This document shows positions 41,368 through 51,042 of a stretch of 64,000 nucleotides of DNA, one piece after another. This DNA is from Longimicrobiales bacterium. GTDB taxonomy: Bacteria; Gemmatimonadota; Gemmatimonadetes; Longimicrobiales; Gaopeijiaceae. Location of the stretch: the NCBI GenBank assembly GCA_028284495.1, contig JANQRP010000032.1:1-64000 (forward strand), in the 5' to 3' direction. The first letter of the stretch is position 1. Every line of letters starts with the position of its first letter. Position numbers and translations under genes: made by a program. The notes under the pieces are model-generated. The model did no database searches and was not told the DNA's origin. It saw only the letters and a list, made by a program, of their open reading frames with translations.

Positions 41368-42585
41368 ATGTCCCGAGCCTGCGCTCGACTCGCCATCCCC
41401 CTCTCGCTCGTCGTGCTCGCGTCTGCGTGCGGCGAGGAGGCTCCTGAGGCCGCGTCCTCGGCGCCCGTCGTCCGGGACAGCGCGGGGATCCGGATCGTCG
41501 AGAACCACGCGCCCTCCTGGGGCGAGGAAGAAGCGTGGACCGTAGCGGCCGAGCCGGATCTGGCGATCGCGGAGATCGCCGGTGTGCCGATCTACCGGAT
41601 CGGGTCGATCGACGTGGACACCTCCGGCCGCATGCTCGTTACGCACCAGAGCGAGCAGGAGGTGGTGATTCTGGCGCCGGACGGGCCGCTCGAGAGAAGG
41701 TTCGGGCGGCGGGGTGAGGGCCCCGGCGAGTTCACGCGCCTCACGGGCGCGTACTGGGTCGACGGAGATTCCGTTCTGGCCGTGGACGCCGCGGGGCGCG
41801 TGACGGCGTTCGAGGTCGACGGCGACGGGCTCCGGACGACGAGTGTGCCGATGGATCTGTGGGCTGAGGCCGCGCTGTCCCTCCTCGGAAGTCTCGCCGA
41901 TGGCCGGCTGATCCTGGACGGGTGGCGGTACGACCCTCGTTCGGAAGGCACGTACGAGTTCGGCCAGATCGTCTCGACCTCGCCGGGGCTCGACGACCCG
42001 ACGCATCTCGTGACCATGCCCTTCTCCGTCTGCGCGCAGGCGTTGGGCGACGGTTGCATAGTCGAGACCTTCGGCCCGCTCGTGACGATGGATGTCGGGG
42101 ACTCCGTCGTGGCCGCCGGGTTCGGAACCGCCTACGAGGTGCGCGTGGAGACGCCTCCGCCACTCGCTTCCTCCGAGATCTGGCGGCTGGTGAGGGAGCC
42201 CGTCGAGGTCACCGACGAGATGTGGGGTGCGTACCGCGGGGCGCTCGACGACGGCGGCAAGGAGGTACTGGACGAGGTGATGCGGGATCAGAGTCGGCCC
42301 GGGAGTCTCCCACACTTCCGAGCATTGGTCGTGGCCGAGTCGGGCGGCGTCTGGGTGCGCGAAGAGGAACGCATCGACTCCAGGTTCTTCACGCCGGCCG
42401 AGCCCGACCGCGGCCCGAGGTCGTGGGGCGTCTTCGATCGGAACGGCACCTTCCTGGGTCGTGTCCGAACGCCTGCGTCGTTCGACCTGCATGTGATTGC
42501 CGACGACTACGTCCTCGGCGTCCACCGCGACGAGTTCGACGTGGAAACGATCCGACGGTACAGGTTGAGTCGAGGGGGCGGATGA
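41368..42585 (+). CDS. 6-bladed beta-propeller lipoprotein
   Basis: A 405-residue lipoprotein (LSLVVLASAC) that begins after the lipobox with DSAGIRIVENHAPSW, then YRIGSIDVDTSGRMLVTHQ, PLERRFGRRGEGPGEFTRL and further blade elements. The GEGPGEF motif links it to the propeller at 36597-37892. GAGG precedes the ATG at 41368 by five bases; an in-frame ATG at 41344 is possible but gives a less typical signal. It ends in an ATGA overlap with the AlkD-like gene. Function unknown. Confidence 0.82.
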   Translation: MSRACARLAIPLSLVVLASACGEEAPEAASSAPVVRDSAGIRIVENHAPSWGEEEAWTVAAEPDLAIAEIAGVPIYRIGSIDVDTSGRMLVTHQSEQEVVILAPDGPLERRFGRRGEGPGEFTRLTGAYWVDGDSVLAVDAAGRVTAFEVDGDGLRTTSVPMDLWAEAALSLLGSLADGRLILDGWRYDPRSEGTYEFGQIVSTSPGLDDPTHLVTMPFSVCAQALGDGCIVETFGPLVTMDVGDSVVAAGFGTAYEVRVETPPPLASSEIWRLVREPVEVTDEMWGAYRGALDDGGKEVLDEVMRDQSRPGSLPHFRALVVAESGGVWVREEERIDSRFFTPAEPDRGPRSWGVFDRNGTFLGRVRTPASFDLHVIADDYVLGVHRDEFDVETIRRYRLSRGGG

Positions 42586-43328
42586 CGCCCGACCAGCTCC
42601 GCGACCTGCAGGCGCGGCTGGATCGGGACGCCGACCCCGGGAAGCGCGACTGGTGGACGCGCTACCTCAAGGGCGAGGCGCGATTCCGGGGCACGCCGAT
42701 GCCGACGGTCCGCCACCACGTGCATGAATGGTGGGAGAGCCACGACTTCGACGGCCTCCCGGCGACGGACCGGATGGAGGTCCCGCTGAGGCTCCTCCGG
42801 GAGCCGATGACCGAAGACAAGCTGGCCGGGATGCTCCTTCTCGGAGAGCGGTTCGTGCCGGGGGGGTGGCTCGACGCCGACCGCGATCTGTCGGCCATGG
42901 CCTCGCTCTTCGACGACGGCCACCTCGCGGACTGGAACGCGGTGGACTGGTTCTGCGTGAAGGTGCTCGGGCCATGGGTCGCCGGACTCGAGGGGCCGGC
43001 GGCGGACTCGCCGCGAGCGGCGCTCGGTCGCGCGATCTCGTCATGGCACTCCGCGCCCGGCCTCTGGCGGCGGAGAGCCGCGGCCGTCGCGTTCGTGAAT
43101 CTCGTGAAGGAGGGCGACGACGTATTCGATGGCCTGATCGACGAGGTGCTGCGTACGTGCGAGGTGCTCGTCCGGGACGAGGCCCGCTTCAGCCAGACGG
43201 GAGCGGGCTGGGTGCTGCGCGAGCTCTCGGTAGCCGTCCCCGAGCGCGTGTCGGCGTTCCTCGATCAGAACCGGCAGCTGATGAGCAGCGAGGCGCTTCG
43301 AAGCGCGCGCCGGAAGCTGGACGCCTGA
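42582..43328 (+). CDS. DNA alkylation-repair (AlkD-like HEAT-repeat) protein
   Basis: A 248-residue all-helical protein in the AlkD family: LRDLQARLDRDADPGKRDWWTRYLKGEARFRGTPMPTVR at the N-terminus, then helical repeats (LLREPMTEDKLAGMLLLGERF, WNAVDWFCVKVLGPW, WRRRAAAVAFVNLVKEG). The family contains DNA glycosylases that remove N3- and N7-alkylpurines without base flipping; W and D residues are present in the expected repeats but the active site cannot be confirmed by eye. It is coupled (ATGA) to the upstream propeller gene, which has no evident link to DNA repair. Confidence 0.78.
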   Translation: MTPDQLRDLQARLDRDADPGKRDWWTRYLKGEARFRGTPMPTVRHHVHEWWESHDFDGLPATDRMEVPLRLLREPMTEDKLAGMLLLGERFVPGGWLDADRDLSAMASLFDDGHLADWNAVDWFCVKVLGPWVAGLEGPAADSPRAALGRAISSWHSAPGLWRRRAAAVAFVNLVKEGDDVFDGLIDEVLRTCEVLVRDEARFSQTGAGWVLRELSVAVPERVSAFLDQNRQLMSSEALRSARRKLDA

Positions 43329-43647
43329 CGTGGCTGCCACTCCATTCCGCCCTCGGCCCGAGGCATCCAATCCGGTCAGCGGGCCCCCGGCGTAGCGGGG
43401 GTGACTGCACCGACCCCCTGCCTCGAACCGACGCGACTCCACGTCCCCGCCCCCCCTCGTCCCGCCCTCTCCGGGGCACGAAGCCCCATCGGACTCGTGG
43501 TCGTGACGGTGGGATGGCGGACGCGCATCTGGTGTAGCGGCGGGTCGCGACGCGCCGGCGTGCGCCTATCTTTCGGCGCGGCCGCCCTCGAATCGCAGGG
43601 GCGCCGCGCGCTCGGCTCCTCCACTCGACCCATCCGCGTTGCCCGCC
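43329..43647. other. 319-bp intergenic region with a GC hairpin
   Basis: No gene is seen in this gap. CCCCCG (43384-43389) and CGGGGG (43396-43401) can pair with a 6-base loop, a possible terminator for the AlkD-like gene, but without a T-tract. The rest is GC-rich and featureless; the promoter of the ATPase gene must lie in its right part but no clear -35/-10 pair is visible. Confidence 0.4.
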
Positions 43648-46104
43648 ATGTCCGATACTTCCGGTCAGCTCCACCTCGGTCGCATCCTCGATCCCGACGG
43701 CGCGACCGACACCGACGGTGCCCCGTCCCGCCTGGAGATCGAGCGCGGCTCCCTGACGACGCACGGGGTGATCGTCGGGATGACCGGCTCGGGCAAGACC
43801 GGACTCGGCGTGGTGCTCCTCGAGGAGATCCTCGACTCCGGGGTGCCGGCGCTCATCCTCGACCCGAAGGGGGACATGGGGAACCTCCTGCTCAACTTCC
43901 CCGACTTCGAGGGGTCGGACTTCGAGCCGTGGGTGGATGCCGCGGAGGCGAAGCGCGAAGGAATGGAGCCGGCCGAGTTCGCGGAGAAGACGGCGGCGAA
44001 GTGGAAGAAGGGGCTCGCCGGGTCGGGCATCGACGGCGAACGTATGCGGGCCCTCCGGGAGTCGGTGGACTTCCGGATCTTCACGCCGGGTTCGACGGCG
44101 GGTACGCCGCTGAACCTCGTGGGCGACCTCTCCGCTCCGACCGGCGACGGCGGCGCGGACTGGGACGACGACGCGGAGGTCCTCCGCGACGAGATCGAGG
44201 GGCTCGTGTCGGGCATCCTCGTGATGGCCGGCATCGCATCCGACCCGCTCACCAGCCGCGAGCACATCCTGCTCTCGAACCTGGTCGAACACGCCTGGCG
44301 GGAAGGCCACGCCCTCGACCTCGCCACGCTCATCGGACAGATCGCGAGCCCGCCGCTCCGCCGACTGGGCGTCTTCGAGCTCGACACCTTCTATCCGCCG
44401 AAGGACCGGATGAAGCTGGCGATGCGCCTCAACGGCCTCGTCGCGTCGCCGTCGTTCGCGGAGTGGATGAAGGGGCCGGCGGCCGACGTCGAGACGCTGC
44501 TCGGCGAGGGCACCGGGAAGCCGCGGGCCTCGATCATCTATCTCTCGCACCTCACCGAGGACGAGCGGCAGTTCGTGGTCACTCTGCTGCTGTCGCGCAT
44601 GATCACGTGGATGCGCAGGCAGCCCGGCACGTCGGACCTGCGTGCGCTCATCTACGCCGACGAGGTCATGGGCTTCGCGCCGCCCACCGCGCAGCCGCCG
44701 ACGAAGAAGCCCATCCTGACGCTCTTCAAGCAGGCCCGCGCGCACGGGCTCGGCGTCGTGCTCTCGACGCAGAACCCGGTGGACCTCGACTACAAGCTCA
44801 TGTCGAACGCGGGCACCTGGATGGTGGGCCGGCTCCAGACCGAGCGCGACAAGGCGCGGATCATCGAGGGCCTCAAGTCGGCGTCGGGCGCGGTGGACGT
44901 GGGCGCGTGGGACGCCCGGATCGGGCGGCTCGGGAAACGCGAGTTCCTGCTCAAGACGGCGAAGTCCGACGCGCCGACGCTGTTCACGACGCGGTGGGCG
45001 ATGTCGTACCTGCGCGGTCCGCTGGCGCGCCCCGAACTCGAGCGGCTGACGGACGAGGCCGGACCGATCGACGCGAACACGGCCGACGCGGAGGCAGGTG
45101 TCCGGGTCGACGAACCCCCTCGCCCCACCACCGGCTCGGCCCCGAGCCGCGACGCCGTGGGCACGGCCGACCTCGCCGCCGACGAGAGCCCCGTCGCGCC
45201 GGTGGTGGCCGAGGGTGTGCAGGTCCGCTACCTCGCGCCCGACGCGCCCTGGAGGCGGGACCTCCGCGTGGGCGTGGGCCCCAGGCGGCTCGCCCCGGGC
45301 CTTGCCGCCCGCGTCCACATGGTGTTCGACGAGCGGGTCGGCGACATCCGCGAGGAGCAGGAGTGGGAGGCGATCTTCTTCCCGCTCGGCGAGACGTTCG
45401 ATCCGGCGGCCGGGGTGGCGGTGGATTACGACGACCGGGACTTCCTGAAGGACGTACCCGACGGCGCGACCTGGACGCTCGGGGAAGCGCCGCTCGACGA
45501 GGCGACGTTCTTCCGCGATGCCCAGCGAGCCATCGTGGACGCGCTCGACCACGGGCACACGCTTTCGCTCCTGCGCAACGAGGAGCTGAAGCTCGTCTCG
45601 CGCCCGGGCGAGTCGACGTCACAGTTCGAGTCGCGCTGTCTAGCGGCCGCGGAGGACGCGGCCGACGCGGACGCCGAGAAGCTGCGGGACCGGTACGAGA
45701 GCCGGCTCGACACGCTCGAGCGGCGCGTGGCGGCATCCGAACGGCGGGTGCAGGAGCTGGAGGCCGACGTGGATCGGCGGCGCCAGGACGAGCTCATCCA
45801 GGGCGCGGGCCAGGTGCTCTCGATGTTTCTGGGCGGGCGGAAGCGTACACGCAGCCTGTCGGGTCTGTCCCGGCGTCGATCCGCCACGCGCGGTGTCCGG
45901 AACCGCCTCGACAGCGCCGTCGACAAGTTCGAGGACGACCAGGCCGAGATCGTCGAGCTCGAGGCCGAGCTGGCCGAGGAGCTGGAGGAGCTCTGGGCGG
46001 AGTGGCGCGAGAAGGCCGAGAGGATCGAGCCGATGGAAGTGCCGCTCGAGAAGGACGACATCCGGGTGGAGAAGACCGTGCTGTTCTGGGCGCCGGTCGG
46101 CTGA
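43648..46104 (+). CDS. HerA-like AAA ATPase with C-terminal coiled coil
   Basis: An 818-residue P-loop ATPase. Walker A is GMTGSGKTG around residues 44-52, LDPKGDM follows, and Walker B is in LRALIYADEVMGFAPPT, with the sensor STQNPVDLDYK. This is the HerA/FtsK-like branch (DUF853-like). A Pro/Ala-rich linker leads to a beta-rich region and a coiled coil from about 670 (DRYESRLDTLERRVAASERRVQELEADVDRRR), then a second helical stretch near 750. Start at ATG 43648 (an upstream in-frame TTG at 43639 adds three residues). HerA-type proteins translocate DNA or act with NurA-like nucleases; no nuclease partner is nearby, so the role is open. Confidence 0.82.
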   Translation: MSDTSGQLHLGRILDPDGATDTDGAPSRLEIERGSLTTHGVIVGMTGSGKTGLGVVLLEEILDSGVPALILDPKGDMGNLLLNFPDFEGSDFEPWVDAAEAKREGMEPAEFAEKTAAKWKKGLAGSGIDGERMRALRESVDFRIFTPGSTAGTPLNLVGDLSAPTGDGGADWDDDAEVLRDEIEGLVSGILVMAGIASDPLTSREHILLSNLVEHAWREGHALDLATLIGQIASPPLRRLGVFELDTFYPPKDRMKLAMRLNGLVASPSFAEWMKGPAADVETLLGEGTGKPRASIIYLSHLTEDERQFVVTLLLSRMITWMRRQPGTSDLRALIYADEVMGFAPPTAQPPTKKPILTLFKQARAHGLGVVLSTQNPVDLDYKLMSNAGTWMVGRLQTERDKARIIEGLKSASGAVDVGAWDARIGRLGKREFLLKTAKSDAPTLFTTRWAMSYLRGPLARPELERLTDEAGPIDANTADAEAGVRVDEPPRPTTGSAPSRDAVGTADLAADESPVAPVVAEGVQVRYLAPDAPWRRDLRVGVGPRRLAPGLAARVHMVFDERVGDIREEQEWEAIFFPLGETFDPAAGVAVDYDDRDFLKDVPDGATWTLGEAPLDEATFFRDAQRAIVDALDHGHTLSLLRNEELKLVSRPGESTSQFESRCLAAAEDAADADAEKLRDRYESRLDTLERRVAASERRVQELEADVDRRRQDELIQGAGQVLSMFLGGRKRTRSLSGLSRRRSATRGVRNRLDSAVDKFEDDQAEIVELEAELAEELEELWAEWREKAERIEPMEVPLEKDDIRVEKTVLFWAPVG

Positions 46105-46215
46105 CGAACCCGTCAGGCATCTTCGTGTAGCACTTCTCGATCCACGGCACCGCCCGGCGAGATCGCGCCGGCGCGCGACAACCAGCGAACGACTCTTACT
46201 TCCCGGAGATCCGAC

Positions 46216-46797
46216 ATGCGTCGTACCCTGACCGCCCTCGCCGTCGTGGCGACCGCGGCCACGCTCGTTCCCACCGCCCTCGAGGCACAGCTCAGCGACC
46301 AGTGCTGGGTCCGACCCGGCCGCGAGGTCGAGGGCCGCGTGAGCCCCAAGATGTCCGTCGAGTTCACGCTCGGCGGCGAGACCGGCGTGCTGTGCTGGGA
46401 TGCCCCGTCGATGAACGGACGCGAGATCTTCGGCGGCCTGCAGCCCTACGGCCAGCTCTGGCGGCTCGGTGCCAACGAGGCGACGGCGATCCACCTCCCG
46501 TTCGGGGGCGACATCGGCGGGGTCGAGGTCGAGCCGGGTAGTTACTCGCTCTACGCCATCCCCGGCGAGGAGAGCTTCGAGATCTTCGTGAACACCAACT
46601 TCGAACGTTGGGGGATCGGTATCGACGCGGCCGTCCGCTCCACCGAGGTCGGGAGCTTCACCCGGTCGGTCACGACCCTCGACGAGCCCGTCGAGCAGAT
46701 GCGGTTCCGGTTCGAGTCGCACGGCGAGAACATGGGCCACCTGGTGATGGAGTGGGAGAACACGCGCGTGGACATCCCGGTCCACCGGGGGATGTGA
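46216..46797 (+). CDS. DUF2911-family secreted protein
   Basis: A 193-residue protein with a Sec signal (ALAVVATAATLVPTALEAQ). The body matches DUF2911: SMNGREIFGGLQPYGQLWRLGANEATAIHLPFGGDIGGVEVEPGSYSLYAIPGEESFEIFVN and a C-terminal FRFESHGENMGHLVMEWENTRVDIP. The family is common in Bacteroidetes and Gemmatimonadota and has no known activity. A strong hairpin follows the gene, so it is probably transcribed alone. Confidence 0.87.
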   Translation: MRRTLTALAVVATAATLVPTALEAQLSDQCWVRPGREVEGRVSPKMSVEFTLGGETGVLCWDAPSMNGREIFGGLQPYGQLWRLGANEATAIHLPFGGDIGGVEVEPGSYSLYAIPGEESFEIFVNTNFERWGIGIDAAVRSTEVGSFTRSVTTLDEPVEQMRFRFESHGENMGHLVMEWENTRVDIPVHRGM

Positions 46798-46823
46798 CGT
46801 CGCGGGGCCTCGCCCCGATTCTC

Positions 46824-46861
46824 CGACGCCCCCGGCCGCCATCGCGCGGTCGGGGGCGTCG
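46824..46861 (+). terminator. Long hairpin after the DUF2911 gene
   Basis: CGACGCCCCCG (46824-46834) pairs with CGGGGGCGTCG (46851-46861), and an inner CCGC/GCGG stem (46836-46839 with 46846-46849) plus a G-T pair extends it to about 16 bp with a 6-base loop. The tail TCGTATCC is only weakly U-rich. A smaller stem CGGGGC/GCCCCG lies at 46803-46817. Very likely the end of the DUF2911 transcript. Confidence 0.72.
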
Positions 46862-47004
46862 TCGTATCCCCGCTCGAGCGGATGGACCGCACCGATCGCG
46901 GCCGGTTGACGTGCGCCCGCCGGACAGCGGGTCCCGGCGACGGCTGGCCTGCGACTTGCAGCATATCCGGACATCCAACCATCGTCCCTGTCCGAGGTGC
47001 ATCC

Positions 47005-47838
47005 ATGTTACTGCCCCGTCTACCGTCCCGACCCGCTTCGACCCGCATCGGACGTATGCTTCCGCCTGCTCTCCTGGCGGTCGTGGGCCTGGCCGCGTGC
47101 GACTCGTCGACCGGCCCCGAGGACTCGGAGTCCGTGGCCATCCGCTTTGTTGCGGCCGAGACGTCGACGGGCGGGGCCGCCGCCGGCGGGCTCGATCTCG
47201 CCCCGGTGGTCGGGACCAACGGCAGCCTCGAAATCACCGACCTTCGGATGATCGTCGCGGAACTCGAGTTCGAGGGCAGCAACGGCACGTGTGGTATCAA
47301 CGGCGACGACGACGACGAGGAGGACTGCTTCGAGGTGGAACTCCCACCGCGGCTGGTCGACGTCCCTCTCGACGGCGCGCCGCTCACGATCGCGACCGCC
47401 GAGCTGCCCGCGGGCGTGTACCGCGAGTTCGAGCTCGAGGTGGAAGACCTGGAGGATGACGAGGACGACAGCGACTTCGCCGGCGACATCGCGACCCTCG
47501 CCACGGAGATCCGAAGCGCGTATCCGGAGTGGCCGGAGGAGGGCACTATCCGCGTCGAGGGGACGTTCACACCGAATGGTGGGACGCCCGAGTCTTTCGT
47601 CGTCTGGATCGACGGCGAGGTGGAGGTCGAACTCGAGCTGGTGCCGCCGCTCGACATCCCTGCCGCGGAGGGCGATGCGCACACGCTGGACATCGTGCTC
47701 TACCCGGAGCGGTGGTTCGTACGGGAGAACGGCACGGTGATCGACCTCACCCAGTGGGACTACGCCACGACGGGCGAACTGCTGGAACTGGAAGTCGAGA
47801 TCGAGGACGGCTTCGAGGTCGAGCTCGACGACGACTGA
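47005..47838 (+). CDS. Acidic lipoprotein of unknown function (DUF4382-like)
   Basis: A 277-residue lipoprotein (ALLAVVGLAACDSST). It contains the pattern LEITDLRMIVAELEFEG...RLVDVPLDGAPLTIATAELPAGVYREFELEV, which resembles DUF4382-type beta-sandwich proteins, and dense Asp/Glu runs (DDDDEEDC, EDLEDDEDDSD, VELDDD at the end) that could bind Ca2+ or other cations. The start at 47005 suits the signal peptide; an upstream start would add 41 residues. It converges on the TonB receptor gene, 118 bases away. Confidence 0.65.
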   Translation: MLLPRLPSRPASTRIGRMLPPALLAVVGLAACDSSTGPEDSESVAIRFVAAETSTGGAAAGGLDLAPVVGTNGSLEITDLRMIVAELEFEGSNGTCGINGDDDDEEDCFEVELPPRLVDVPLDGAPLTIATAELPAGVYREFELEVEDLEDDEDDSDFAGDIATLATEIRSAYPEWPEEGTIRVEGTFTPNGGTPESFVVWIDGEVEVELELVPPLDIPAAEGDAHTLDIVLYPERWFVRENGTVIDLTQWDYATTGELLELEVEIEDGFEVELDDD

Positions 47839-47956
47839 TCCACTGACGGGACTCCGTACCCGCGGCGATCGCGAGAGCGGACACGCCCGTTTCTCGTCGA
47901 GTGCCGACAGGGTCCTCCCGTTCCGTCCGGTATCGGCGTCGTCTCGCGCTCCGGAC

Positions 47957-50464
47957 CTAGGGCATCCATGTCGCCGAGAGCACGATCCGGCGGCCGATCA
48001 CCGAGCCGCCGAAGTAGTGGAAGCGTCGCTGGTCGAGTGCATTGAGGACGGTGACGGCCGCGTCGATACCACCGACGAGCGGGGTACGCAGATCGACGTC
48101 GACCGACTGGCGGTCCGGAACGTATCCGGCGAACGCGCCGTCGCGGAAATCGAAGCCGGAGGCGGCCGTCACGGAGACCCTCGCCCTCGCACCCCCGGGT
48201 CGCTCCCACACGGCCGAGAGAGCGACGAGGTGGCGCGGCACGTTGGGAGCACGCGGCGCCTCGATGAAGCTCTCCTCGTCCACATGGATCGACGCGACCG
48301 ACCAGCTGGCCTGGAGCTGGAGCTCTTCGGTGGCCTGTGCTTCGACGCCCAGATCGAGTCCCCACTGGGTTGCCCGCCCAGCGTTCGTACCGGAGTAGAC
48401 GATCGCGGTGCGGCCGTCCTCGAGACGCGTGAGGCCCGGCACGAGATCACGCGCGAAGGCACCGACCAGAGCACCCGCTTCGCCGGGGATCGCGGCGGGA
48501 GCCTCCCACCGACCGAAGGACGGGTTCACCCCTGGGAGCAGTTCGGTGATGAAGTCCTCGAACTCGCTGTAGTACACCTCGGCCGTGACCAGCGCCGACC
48601 CGATCAACCCGCGGTACCCGAGCTCGAACTGGTCGACGGTCTCCGGGTCGAGGTCCGGGTTGCCGATCACGAGGAAGGGGACCGCGCTCGAGTTCGTGAA
48701 GAGCTCGCCGTCCGGAACGCCGGCCATCGACGGTCCGAGCGGAGAGCCCCGAATCACGGCCTCGGCCGGGAGCAGGTCGACCGGCTCGGAGACCGCGACC
48801 CGCGTGAACTCGTCGGCGACGGTCGGCGGCGTGTACCCGTCGGCCCAGGTGAGTCGGAGCGCGTGCGCCTCCGACGGGCTCCACCGCAGCGCCCATCGAG
48901 ACGACAGCTGGTCGCCCCAGAGGGTCGCATCCTCGAGGCGCGTGGTTCCGGACAGCTCCAGGTCGGGGAGGAGGTCGAACTCGAACCTCGAGAAGGCGGC
49001 GAGATACCCCTCGGTCCGACCGTCGGCCGCCGGCTCGAGGAGGGTGCGCCTCGAGTCGAAGGACTCGGCGCGCGCGGCCACGCCCAACTGCAGCCGGAGT
49101 CGTCCATCCCGGAACTCCCCTCGGCCCTCCATCTCGGCGTGGAACCGGCCGGACCGATCCTCCACACGGGCCCCCGACGCGAGATCGACCCCGGAGCGGG
49201 TGCGGCCGCTGTAGTATGCGGTCAGACTCCCACCGCCCTGGAGCAGGGCGAAACGAGCCCAGGGTACGTCCGCCTGATCGATCTGCAGGCGGGACGCGTT
49301 CGTCGAGGTGACCTGATTCTCGATCCGGGTCATTCCCGCCTCGGCCGTCACGATGCCTCCGGCGTTCAGGTATCGATCCAGCCGCACGGAGGCGTTCAGC
49401 GTGGTCTGGGGATCGATGTCGCCGACCGCGGGTCCGGGCGCGCCCTCCGCGGTCGTGCGCCTCTGGCCGGCGAGGGGGAGCCACTCGAAGCCGGGTGGGG
49501 GAGCAGCCACGGTAGAGTCGGTGACACCTGCGTACTCGCGGGCGAGATCGTCGAGGTCCGTTCGTGATCGGTCGTAGCCTCGCGTCGTCGACACTCCACC
49601 CGCGAAGCGGAGTCCCCACCGGACATCCTCACTGACCACGGCCCACCGGCCGATCACGTCCCGGCTCTCGAGGTCGCCGACCCCGACCCGTAGCCGCCCG
49701 CCTCGGGTCTCGCGCACCGCCGGCGTGCGGATATCGACCACACCTCCGAAGGCCAGAGCGCCGTACCGCGCGGACATCGGTCCTCGTGCGACCTCGATCG
49801 ACGTGCCCGGCTCGGTGAGGTGGAGTGCCGCCCATTCGGGGCGGTTGGAAAAGGTGGACGCGAGGTCACGACCATCGACCTGAACGAGCATGCGCCGGCC
49901 GGCGATGGTCGAGAACGAGCGCGACGCGATGACGAGGCGATTGAAGCCACCCTGGGCCATGTGGAGTCCCGGGACGTCGGCGAGCAGGAGTCCGGCCTGG
50001 TTGGTCGAGGCGCGGTCCTCGATCCGCCCTGCCGGGACGACGCTCACGGACGTCGTCGCCTCCATCAGGGGCTCGGGGCGCCCTGAAGCCACCCGTACCT
50101 CCGCGCCCCGGTGCGGCGCGGACGGAGGCCCGATGCGGACGTCGATCTCACGGGTCTCTGACGCCACGACCTCCAGAGCGCGATCCACGACGGGCCTCCC
50201 CGGCGAGGCGATCCGGATCGTGTACTCGCCCGGCGTCACGCCGGCCAGCGCCCATCGGCCGTCTGCGCCCGTGACCGTGACGAAGCGGGTGCCGAGCACC
50301 TCGACCCGAACCCCGGAGAGCGGCGCCCCGTTCGTGTCCGAGACGACCGCCCCGCGCAGCTCTCCGGTCTGCGCGGCGGCGGGCACCACCCCTGCCGCTG
50401 CGATCAGGAGGGAAGACGCCACCACGAGGAGGGTGCGCCGCGCGGGGCGGCAGGGTGCGTACAT
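47957..50464 (-). CDS. TonB-dependent outer-membrane receptor with carboxypeptidase-regulatory N-terminus
   Basis: An 835-residue exported protein. Sec signal to about residue 31 (AGVVPAAAQ), a carboxypeptidase-regulatory-like domain (LRGAVVSDTNGAPLSGVRVEVLG), a plug (DRASTNQAGLLLADVPGLHMAQGG, EVARGPMSARYGALAFGGVVDIRTP) and a barrel ending in HYFGGSVIGRRIVLSATWMP, where the final aromatic/hydrophobic stretch is typical of outer-membrane proteins. No TonB box is sure. The partner ligand is unknown; divergent to it is a symporter operon 242 bases away. Confidence 0.9.
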   Translation of the reverse strand: MYAPCRPARRTLLVVASSLLIAAAGVVPAAAQTGELRGAVVSDTNGAPLSGVRVEVLGTRFVTVTGADGRWALAGVTPGEYTIRIASPGRPVVDRALEVVASETREIDVRIGPPSAPHRGAEVRVASGRPEPLMEATTSVSVVPAGRIEDRASTNQAGLLLADVPGLHMAQGGFNRLVIASRSFSTIAGRRMLVQVDGRDLASTFSNRPEWAALHLTEPGTSIEVARGPMSARYGALAFGGVVDIRTPAVRETRGGRLRVGVGDLESRDVIGRWAVVSEDVRWGLRFAGGVSTTRGYDRSRTDLDDLAREYAGVTDSTVAAPPPGFEWLPLAGQRRTTAEGAPGPAVGDIDPQTTLNASVRLDRYLNAGGIVTAEAGMTRIENQVTSTNASRLQIDQADVPWARFALLQGGGSLTAYYSGRTRSGVDLASGARVEDRSGRFHAEMEGRGEFRDGRLRLQLGVAARAESFDSRRTLLEPAADGRTEGYLAAFSRFEFDLLPDLELSGTTRLEDATLWGDQLSSRWALRWSPSEAHALRLTWADGYTPPTVADEFTRVAVSEPVDLLPAEAVIRGSPLGPSMAGVPDGELFTNSSAVPFLVIGNPDLDPETVDQFELGYRGLIGSALVTAEVYYSEFEDFITELLPGVNPSFGRWEAPAAIPGEAGALVGAFARDLVPGLTRLEDGRTAIVYSGTNAGRATQWGLDLGVEAQATEELQLQASWSVASIHVDEESFIEAPRAPNVPRHLVALSAVWERPGGARARVSVTAASGFDFRDGAFAGYVPDRQSVDVDLRTPLVGGIDAAVTVLNALDQRRFHYFGGSVIGRRIVLSATWMP

Positions 50465-50706
50465 GCCGGGGAGCGTCTCGGGGTACGGACGCGACTCGGG
50501 CGCGGCCGGGGGGAAGGGGCGCCGGGCGAGGAGGCCGCGGGGCGAGGCGGAGAAGGTGCGTCCGGCGCGGCCGCCGCCGCAACGAGCCGTTCGATACCGC
50601 TGGGAAGCGCGCGGCGCCTCACCGAAGGCAGCACGAGGATCGTGCGGCGCGTCCGACGCCCCCGCCGTTCTTGCTCCCCGCTGCGCCGCATCGGACCTTC
50701 GGCGTC
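50465..50706. other. Divergent promoter region, TonB receptor / symporter operon
   Basis: The 242 bases between the two start codons must hold both promoters. The sequence is very GC-rich (about 75 %) and I see no clear -35/-10 pair, palindrome or riboswitch-like fold. A long open frame crosses it on the plus strand (upstream in-frame start at 50455) but has no recognised domain before the DUF4212 start. Confidence 0.35.
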
Positions 50707-51042
50707 ATGTCCACACCTCCCGACCCCGCCTCCGGCGCACTCGGCGGCCGCGCAGCCGCGGACCGCACCGCGTACTGGCGCACCAACCTCCGGTACGTCG
50801 CCACGCTGCTCGCGATCTGGTTCGCGGTGTCGTACGCCGCCGGGATCCTCTTCGTGGAGCAGCTCAACGCCTTCACGCTTCCCGGCACCAGCTTCCCGCT
50901 CGGGTTCTGGTTCGCGCAGCAGGGGAGCATCTACGTCTTCGTCGCGCTGATCTTCGCCTACGTGGTGCTGATGAATCGGCTGGATCGACGGTTCGGCGTG
51001 GACGAGGGTGAGGAGACGGCGCCGGGCGGGAGCGCGCATTGA
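50707..51042 (+). CDS. DUF4212-family small symporter subunit
   Basis: A 111-residue protein with two membrane helices: NLRYVATLLAIWFAVSYAAGILF and WFAQQGSIYVFVALIFAYVVLMNRLDRRFGV. The second helix and NRLDRRF are typical of the small subunit that accompanies actP-like symporters. ATG at 50707 is chosen because it precedes the first helix at the usual distance. The stop overlaps the TTG start of the symporter gene (TTGA). Confidence 0.85.
   Translation: MSTPPDPASGALGGRAAADRTAYWRTNLRYVATLLAIWFAVSYAAGILFVEQLNAFTLPGTSFPLGFWFAQQGSIYVFVALIFAYVVLMNRLDRRFGVDEGEETAPGGSAH

Noticed and set aside
46882..47004. 41-residue N-terminal extension of the acidic lipoprotein
   Set aside because: It is Arg/Pro-rich and would bury the signal peptide; the ATG at 47005 gives a normal lipoprotein signal.
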